NCBI RefSeq assembly: GCF_004758605.1
Contig: NZ_CP038512.1
Location: forward strand, 837,501 to 901,500
Origin: Deinococcus metallilatus
GTDB taxonomy: Bacteria > Deinococcota > Deinococci > Deinococcales > Deinococcaceae
Length of the DNA stretch: 64,000 nucleotides
Direction: 5' to 3'
Made by a program: the position numbers and the translations under genes. Below are positions 50,786 through 64,000 of the stretch, piece by piece (position 1 is the stretch's first letter; the number at the start of each line of letters is the position of its first letter). The notes beneath the pieces were generated by a model. It made no database searches. It was not told where the DNA came from and worked only from the letters and a program-made list of their open reading frames with translations.

Positions 50786-51359
50786 ACAGGTACGCCAGCG
50801 CCCATGTCCCCGTCCCGTGCGCCAGTCCGGCCCGCAGCAACGCGAGGCCGTCCGGGGGCACGTCGCGGTGGTGGGGGAGGCCCGCCGCCAGCGCCTCGAA
50901 CTCCTCCAGGGGCCGCTTTTCCGGGGCGTGAACCACTCGCTTGACCACGCCCCCCCGGACCTCGTACACGGCGCCGTAGACGTTGCCGCGCCGGGCATCC
51001 AGCGACACCGCCACCTCACCTTCCGGCACGGTGCCTTCGGGGCCGCGCACCAGCGCCTCCAGGGTGGGCACGCCGAGCACCTCCGCGCCCCAGGCCCGCC
51101 CCAGCCCCAGGGCGTAGCTCGCGCCGACCCGCACACCCGTATATGACCCCGGCCCGGTCCCGATCACGATCCGGTCCGCCCGGAAGGGCAGGCCCGCGCC
51201 GTCAAAGAGTGTCCGGGCCGCGTCCGCGAGGCGTTCGGCATGGGCGCGGCCCACCTCCTCTGAGGACTGCACCCCGCCGCCTGGCCAGGCCAGCGCCAGG
51301 GTCAGGAAGGGGGTGGCGGTATCGAGGGCGAGCGTCACGGGGGCGGCGGAACCTGACAT
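50784..51359 (-). CDS. tsaB: TsaB, tRNA t6A37 threonylcarbamoyltransferase complex dimerisation subunit
   Basis: The 191-residue ASKHA-fold protein partners TsaD and TsaE in making t6A37 on ANN-decoding tRNAs. It begins VTLALDTATPFLTLALAW, then AERLADAARTLFDGAGL, the family signature RIVIGTGPGSYTGVRVGASYA and SLDARRGNVYGAVYE. Start ATG chosen over an upstream ATG because TACAAT ends 7 nt before it (leaderless). tsaD is not in the window. Confidence 0.93.
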   Translation of the reverse strand: MSGSAAPVTLALDTATPFLTLALAWPGGGVQSSEEVGRAHAERLADAARTLFDGAGLPFRADRIVIGTGPGSYTGVRVGASYALGLGRAWGAEVLGVPTLEALVRGPEGTVPEGEVAVSLDARRGNVYGAVYEVRGGVVKRVVHAPEKRPLEEFEALAAGLPHHRDVPPDGLALLRAGLAHGTGTWALAYL

Positions 51360-51366
51360 GGCGGGC

Positions 51367-51372
51367 ATTGTA
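51367..51372 (-). promoter_or_regulatory. Leaderless -10 element of tsaB
   Basis: TACAAT on the minus strand ends 7 nt before the ATG. Confidence 0.6.
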
Positions 51373-51426
51373 GGTTGCCCGCTGCGGGTGGCTGTCACCG
51401 TTACGGGAACGTGGCCGCAGGCAGAT

Positions 51427-51454
51427 TTGGCGCGTGACAGCCCGGTGGTATGGT
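51427..51454 (+). promoter_or_regulatory. Promoter of the citrate synthase gene
   Basis: TTGGCG, 16-bp spacer, TATGGT (51449-51454), 9 nt before the ATG. Confidence 0.5.
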
Positions 51455-51463
51455 GAACGCATC

Positions 51464-52597
<1,134 letters not shown>

Positions 52598-52599
52598 GA

Positions 52600-52650
52600 G
52601 CAGAGGGCAGAACGGGAAGGGCCGGGGTGTGGCTGCCCCGGCCCCTCTGC
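52600..52650. terminator. Terminator after citrate synthase
   Basis: GCAGAGG...GGGCCGGGG (52600-52627) pairs with CCCCGGCCC...CTCTGC (52636-52650). Confidence 0.75.
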
Positions 52651-52659
52651 TTTGCTCTC

Positions 52660-53085
52660 TCAGGCGTTCAACGGCTCGACCACCCAGGGACCATAATGGT
52701 TCACGAAGTGGGCGTGGCTTTCCCGGAAGGCTTCCGCGACTGCCGCCGCGCCCCCGGGATAACCTGTCAGGTCCACGCTCAGCACGACCTCGCCCCGGCT
52801 GAGGGCATGGACGTACTGCTCGATGTGGGGCCGCTCGTCGGTCATGCCCTGCATCAGCCGCAGGAACCGGCCCCACAGGCCATGACCCTCCACGTCCAGG
52901 GCCTGCTGGCCCTCCTCCCCCACGATGATCTGCACGGCCTGTTCACCCAGCCCCTGCTCCAGCAACCGGGCCATACACTGTTGCACGTCACTCAACGAAT
53001 CGAACACGCCGTACACCCGGCCCCGGCTGAACAGGGTGAAATGCGCGGCACTGGGACGGCGAACCTGACGGGAACGGGTCGGCAT
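52660..53085 (-). CDS. Stress-protein-like small protein (YflT-like)
   Basis: This 141-residue soluble protein begins with a basic segment (PTRSRQVRRPSA) and a predicted beta-alpha pattern: RVYGVFDSLSDVQQCMARLLEQGLG, then EQAVQIIVGEEGQ and GEVVLSVDLTG. The arrangement resembles general-stress YflT-like domains. The match is weak and no function is assigned. AGGAGG lies about 6 nt before the ATG. Confidence 0.6.
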   Translation of the reverse strand: MPTRSRQVRRPSAAHFTLFSRGRVYGVFDSLSDVQQCMARLLEQGLGEQAVQIIVGEEGQQALDVEGHGLWGRFLRLMQGMTDERPHIEQYVHALSRGEVVLSVDLTGYPGGAAAVAEAFRESHAHFVNHYGPWVVEPLNA

Positions 53086-53315
53086 GGTCTCCTCCTGGCG
53101 ATTTCCCGCAACTGCGGGGGGAAAGAATCCCGGCTCATGGGGCAGACGACTGGACGCAGCACCAACAGGAAGGATGTGGCCTGTAGCCTACCGCTGGCGT
53201 GCGGCCCGGCATTAGGAATCCGCACACGCTTCCCAGAAGAGGGGAGGTCCGCTTTGGTGCCGCCTCCCCGCCCTGGGTCTGCGCGGAGCTGAAGCTCCCC
53301 TGTCTTTCGTCCTCA

Positions 53316-53513
53316 GGACTTACGCGAAACTCTGGATCGGAATATTGGGGAGTTGAGAAAACGTGGGGCTGGGAGGCTCTGCCTGTTCACCCCCTCTGCA
53401 AGCAGCTCTGCGAGTCCCAGCCTCTCGCGGTGCGAGCTGTACCAGTCCCCCCTCAAGGGGGAGGGGTAAAAAGCACCGTCCTACACGCTCTCCTGCCCAA
53501 TCGCGTAAGTTCC
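53316..53513. mobile_element. MITE-like element inside repeat copy C
   Basis: GG-ACTTACGCGA at the left (53316-53327) and TCGCGTAAGT-TCC at the right (53501-53513) are inverted. About 198 bp, no coding capacity, holding a family 2 hairpin (53387-53468). The flanks carry a 20-nt near-identical duplication of the host repeat (two mismatches); a short target duplication directly at the ends is not evident. ACTTACGC-type ends occur in several IS families. Confidence 0.6.
53387..53468 (-). repeat. Hairpin repeat family 2 (inside the second MITE)
   Basis: The minus strand reads CCTCCCCCTTGAGGGGGGAC, then a loop with CTCGCAGAGCTGCTTGCAGA, then GGGGGTGAAC. Confidence 0.6.
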
Positions 53514-53897
53514 AAGCCGAAGCTCCCCTATCTTTTGTCTTTTCAAAATTCTGGAGGGGATGGACAGGTTCCACCTTGCAAGTGTGCAGGCAGAGCAGAA
53601 GAGCTTTCGGGCTGTAGGCCCGCAGCCGCCCGGTAGAAATCAACACGTTCCAGGCAGGAACCGTCACTGTCCAACACAAAGCCGCCGCTCAACGAGTCTC
53701 CCTTTGCCGAGCGCAGTGGAAAGCTCCCACTGCCCCCGGTGGGGGGAACACCTTCCAACTCCACCGCCCCATCAGAAGCCCAGCCCGCCCACAGTCACTT
53801 AAGGGTTGGCCCGCCGTCAGGGGCATGAATGCCACCGAGGAGCGAAGCTCCGGATTCAGGTGGGGCAGGTGACCACCTTGCCGAACGCGACCCGGCC

Positions 53898-54356
<459 letters not shown>

Positions 54357-54363
54357 ACCGGCG

Positions 54364-54369
54364 AGTATA
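54364..54369 (-). promoter_or_regulatory. Leaderless -10 element of the YbjN gene
   Basis: TATACT on the minus strand ends 7 nt before the ATG. Confidence 0.6.
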
Positions 54370-54426
54370 GACCGCGGGCCGCGGGCGAACCGCCGGGGAC
54401 GCACCTGGAGGCCGGGGAGCGCCTGG

Positions 54427-55410
<984 letters not shown>

Positions 55411-55416
55411 GCCCGG

Positions 55417-55422
55417 AGGCTA
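55417..55422 (-). promoter_or_regulatory. Leaderless -10 element of the MBL-fold gene
   Basis: TAGCCT on the minus strand ends 6 nt before the ATG. Confidence 0.55.
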
Positions 55423-55450
55423 CCACCGCCCTGCCGCCCGCACTGCGGCC

Positions 55451-55915
<465 letters not shown>

Positions 55916-55921
55916 GAACTG

Positions 55922-55927
55922 AGTGTA
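55922..55927 (-). promoter_or_regulatory. Leaderless -10 element of the phosphoesterase gene
   Basis: TACACT on the minus strand ends 6 nt before the ATG. Confidence 0.6.
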
Positions 55928-56015
55928 GAGCGGCGCGGCAACGTATGCCCCATGAGTCTCAGCATGAGAAAAGCGCCCCCGGGAGCGAGGGCGCCACTGG
56001 AGCTGAAGCGTTCAC

Positions 56016-56627
<612 letters not shown>

Positions 56628-56635
56628 AACCAATC

Positions 56636-56671
<36 letters not shown>

Positions 56672-56678
56672 CCCCACG

Positions 56679-58360
<1,682 letters not shown>

Positions 58361-58432
58361 CCCCGGCTGGGGTGGTCTGTGAAGGGGGAACTTCCCTCCC
58401 GCCGCAGGCCACCCGCCACCAGCCGCAGGCCA

Positions 58433-58468
58433 AAAAAAGCACCCGCCAGCGTGTGGCGGGCTTTTTTG
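58433..58468 (+). terminator. Bidirectional terminator before tRNA-Ala
   Basis: AAAAAAAGC, then CCCGCCA pairs with TGGCGGG, then CTTTTTT. It serves the propeller gene and, from the other side, the tRNA. Confidence 0.85.
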
Positions 58469-58544
<76 letters not shown>

Positions 58545-58560
58545 GATGTGGACCCCCTGA

Positions 58561-61320
<2,760 letters not shown>

Positions 61321-61330
61321 GGCGGGAAGC

Positions 61331-61376
61331 GGTGCGCGGGACGCGGGAAAAGATGTTCCACCGCGTCCCGCGCACC
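61331..61376. terminator. Perfect 16-bp hairpin after guaB
   Basis: GGTGCGCGGGACGCGG (61331-61346) pairs with CCGCGTCCCGCGCACC (61361-61376), loop of 14 nt. No U-run; likely terminator or pause. It is related to the stem at 37274-37316. Confidence 0.6.
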
Positions 61377-61420
61377 ACGTACTGCGTCCCAACCCCCACT
61401 TCCCACCCCCCACAACCCAC

Positions 61421-61426
61421 TACCCT
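61421..61426 (+). promoter_or_regulatory. Leaderless -10 element of trhA
   Basis: TACCCT ends 7 nt before the GTG at 61434. Confidence 0.55.
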
Positions 61427-61433
61427 GTCTGCT

Positions 61434-62078
<645 letters not shown>

Positions 62079-62130
62079 TTGGGTTCTTATATAAATGTTT
62101 GGCCCTTATTTCTGTCCGACAGCCTGCTAA

Positions 62131-62177
62131 TTGACACGGCCATATTCTGGAGATAGGCCGTGTCCGTCTTCGGACGG
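62131..62177 (+). promoter_or_regulatory. Promoter with palindrome and UUCG hairpin for the small protein
   Basis: TTGACA (62131-62136), 17-bp spacer, TAGGCC (62154-62159). GACACGGCC (62133-62141) and GGCCGTGTC (62156-62164) form a perfect 9-bp inverted repeat across both elements. CCGTC-TTCG-GACGG (62164-62177) follows, a UUCG-type tetraloop hairpin. Could be an operator, a terminator for trhA, or both. Confidence 0.5.
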
Positions 62178-62221
62178 CTGCATGACAAGTGGGGTAGAAC
62201 CTCCAAAAGAGGAAGGGTGCA

Positions 62222-62395
62222 ATGCTCGCAACATCACGCCCGGAAAGGCGGGTGCGTCTTCCAATCCACAAGAAGCGCGCAACCAAACGGTTTCGACTTC
62301 AGACGGAAGGCGTGACCGAGTGGGCCGTAGCTATCGCTGCTGGCCTCGGTGTGGTCAAGCTCCTGCCACCGTTCATCCGACTGCTCCGCACCTGA
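62222..62395 (+). CDS. Small basic membrane protein (57 aa), unnamed
   Basis: ATG at 62222, preceded by AGAGGAAGGG 4 nt upstream, opens a 57-codon frame ending TGA. The N-terminal half is very basic (RPERRVRLPIHKKRATKRFR). A hydrophobic helix, WAVAIAAGLGVVKLLPPFIRLL, spans about residues 34-55, ending in RT. This layout suits a single-pass membrane peptide with cytoplasmic basic tail. No family is recognised. Its frame, ribosome-binding site and structured promoter support a real gene that size filters would miss. Confidence 0.6.
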   Translation: MLATSRPERRVRLPIHKKRATKRFRLQTEGVTEWAVAIAAGLGVVKLLPPFIRLLRT

Positions 62396-62450
62396 TCCTT
62401 GAGCCTCTCATGCGCCCCCGCCGCGTTTCCGGCCTGGCCGAAAGACAAGA

Positions 62451-62477
62451 CCCCCGACCTCGTGCCGGGGGTTCTTT
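62451..62477. terminator. Terminator between convergent genes
   Basis: CCCCCG (62451-62456) pairs with CGGGGG (62466-62471), followed by TTCTTT. Confidence 0.75.
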
Positions 62478-62491
62478 GGGCGGCCCGGTTC

Positions 62492-63187
<696 letters not shown>

Positions 63188-63214
63188 GTTCCCGGCATTC
63201 TAAGGGACGTGGGG

Positions 63215-64000
<786 letters not shown>

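Larger units (their letters stand above)
53288..53782 (+). repeat. Dispersed intergenic repeat family 1, copy C (interrupted)
   Basis: The 5' tip (GCTGAAGCTCCCCTGTCTTT, from 53288) is separated from the body by the element 53316-53513 and recurs as GAAGCTCCCCTATCTTTTGT at 53519-53538. The body then follows the order of copies A and B: CAAAATTCTGGAGG, GGTTCCACCTTGCAAG, GAGCTTTCGGGCTGTAGG, CGTTCCAGGCAGGAACCGTC, CTCCCTTTGCCGAG, GGAAAGCTCC, ACCTTCCAAC. It is the most diverged copy. Confidence 0.8.

Overview
The window is a high-GC, gene-dense bacterial chromosome segment that reads as Deinococcus. The evidence is an Ala/Lys-rich N-terminal tail on the primary sigma factor, short secreted and hypothetical proteins of deinococcal style, a diderm-size YidC, and above all start codons that repeatedly sit 5-7 nt after a TANNNT -10 hexamer. 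That last layout is the leaderless-mRNA architecture described for Deinococcus. No rRNA operon, prophage or CRISPR array was seen. The replicon is continued at both edges (murC start at the left, cca at the right, both partial).

Layout. 0-3 kb: murG, an AIM24-family protein and a nitroreductase. 3-9 kb: sigA, then a DUF4129/MoxR/DUF58 operon and a small acidic protein. 9-14.9 kb: mnmE, an orphan solute-binding protein, a DUF4258 protein, a GNAT acetyltransferase, a small Cys/His protein and a DUF305 protein. 15-22 kb: MscS channel, YdcF-like protein, trmFO, murD-ftsW and ychF. 22.2-24.3 kb: a four-gene exported/membrane operon with YcnI, probably copper- or haem-related. 24.7-27 kb: YczE-like protein, truncated haemoglobin and a chorismate mutase-DAHP synthase fusion. 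27-31.7 kb: an overlapping Mrp / SufR-like regulator / 2H-phosphoesterase operon, and a TetR-flavin monooxygenase pair with a clear operator. 32.1-34.8 kb: rpmH-rnpA-yidD-yidC. 35-40 kb: prenyltransferase-like barrel protein, C39-peptidase/TPR protein and a ThDP dehydrogenase E1 alpha/beta pair. 40-46 kb: DUF4384 protein, a Cys-free molybdopterin-fold protein with a histidine kinase, PKD-CAP protein, ECF sigma factor and FUN14 protein. 46-50.7 kb: a two-component system divergent from two tandem TolC-like proteins. 50.8-58.4 kb: tsaB, citrate synthase, a stress-like protein, YbjN, a metallo-beta-lactamase-fold hydrolase, a phosphodiesterase, and an S/T-rich exported protein divergent from a beta-propeller protein. 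58.5-64 kb: tRNA-Ala(CGC), guaB interrupted by an intein, TrhA, an unlisted 57-residue small protein, a site-2 protease and cca.

The most notable items are: (i) a 381-residue intein with two LAGLIDADG motifs at the active-site loop of IMP dehydrogenase; (ii) a ~270-290 bp structured intergenic repeat present three times; (iii) two MITE-like elements, one (41522-41702) with perfect 14-bp terminal inverted repeats and a 5-bp target duplication, the other interrupting the third copy of the repeat; (iv) a G/C hairpin repeat found eight times; (v) a small-protein gene preceded by a palindromic promoter. Most genes are housekeeping (cell wall, tRNA modification, translation, membrane insertion, central metabolism); the accessory signal is concentrated in the intergenic repeats and the intein.
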